Assembly (NCBI GenBank): GCA_934047225.1
Contig: OW203991.1
Span: 5,518,001 to 5,582,000 of the forward strand
Source of the DNA: Ypsolopha sequella
Lineage: Eukaryota > Arthropoda > Insecta > Lepidoptera > Ypsolophidae
Direction of reading: 5' to 3'
DNA: 64,000 nt
Below are positions 63,803-64,000 of the stretch, piece after piece (the stretch's first letter is position 1; the number at the start of each line of letters is the position of its first letter). The position numbers and the translations under genes are program-made. The notes under the pieces are model-generated. The model worked only from the letters and a program-made list of their open reading frames with translations. It was not told where the DNA came from and did no database searches.

Positions 63803-64000
63803 GTTAAAAGGTTTTACCGCCTGTTTATAGCCGAAATATAAGTTTGCACAACATTCAATGCTCTGTTACTATTAAAGGTACAGTCCCAAACACTTCATGG
63901 CATACCACAAAAGTTCTAACTACGCCTACATAAAGATGATTATCGTAAAAAAGGTCTACCTCGGAGCGTGTGGCCGTATGTACTTGCAGAGATACAGATG

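Overview
The window reads as AT-rich, repeat-dense nuclear DNA from a moth or butterfly. Evidence: a classic pan-lepidopteran interspersed repeat (1614-1916, a relic at 41944-42240), lepidopteran-style LINE tails and foldback elements, spliced eukaryotic exons, and no bacterial-type operons. No rRNA, CRISPR or bacterial gene is present.

Gene content. One gene can be rebuilt with confidence. It lies on the minus strand between about 20.6 kb and 0.4 kb and encodes a zinc finger C2HC domain protein of the ZC2HC1 (formerly FAM164) family. Ten exons are visible (20421-20579, 18484-18702, 17241-17333, 15291-15442, 11096-11183, 9686-9742, 7177 down to 7058 or 6923, 4039-4218, 1959-2133, 384-547). 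Splice phases agree at every junction; only the donor of the seventh exon is unclear. The start codon lies further upstream and was not placed. Other coding material is weaker: a possible first coding exon at 43312-43458 (-), an ambiguous small exon at 27.9-28.05 kb, an exon-like remnant at 37.1-37.3 kb, and a GC-richer promoter/first-exon-like stretch at 54.26-54.72 kb.

Mobile DNA fills most of the rest. (1) A 5'-truncated non-LTR retrotransposon (31.33-33.22 kb) keeps the reverse transcriptase YLDD box and a C-terminal CCHC plus PD-type restriction-like endonuclease, with a 51-bp in-frame VNTR inside the ORF. (2) Several hAT-like elements occur. Three have exact 8-bp target duplications (22213-22669, 28941-29901, 51214-52007). 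Three share a TAGAGATG end but carry different subterminal motif arrays. (3) Elements ending at TTAA occur throughout, including a contiguous X-Y-inverted X array at 52.55-54.09 kb. (4) Many long-armed foldbacks occur, several in two to four copies. (5) There are LINE 3' ends and tRNA-derived retroposons, including a tRNA-like core held between 66-base inverted arms (51626-51840), itself nested in a hAT.

Tandem repeats: a 37-bp minisatellite (16547-17008) that clearly grew out of a transposon fragment; a 66-bp minisatellite of about 37 units (45337-47774) with hairpin potential in each unit; and a 336-bp tandem array (57.8-59.16 kb). The long open frame across the 66-bp array is a by-product of a unit length divisible by three. 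Introns of the ZC2HC1 gene hold many of these insertions, so the locus shows how transposons, foldbacks and minisatellites accumulate around one compact conserved gene.
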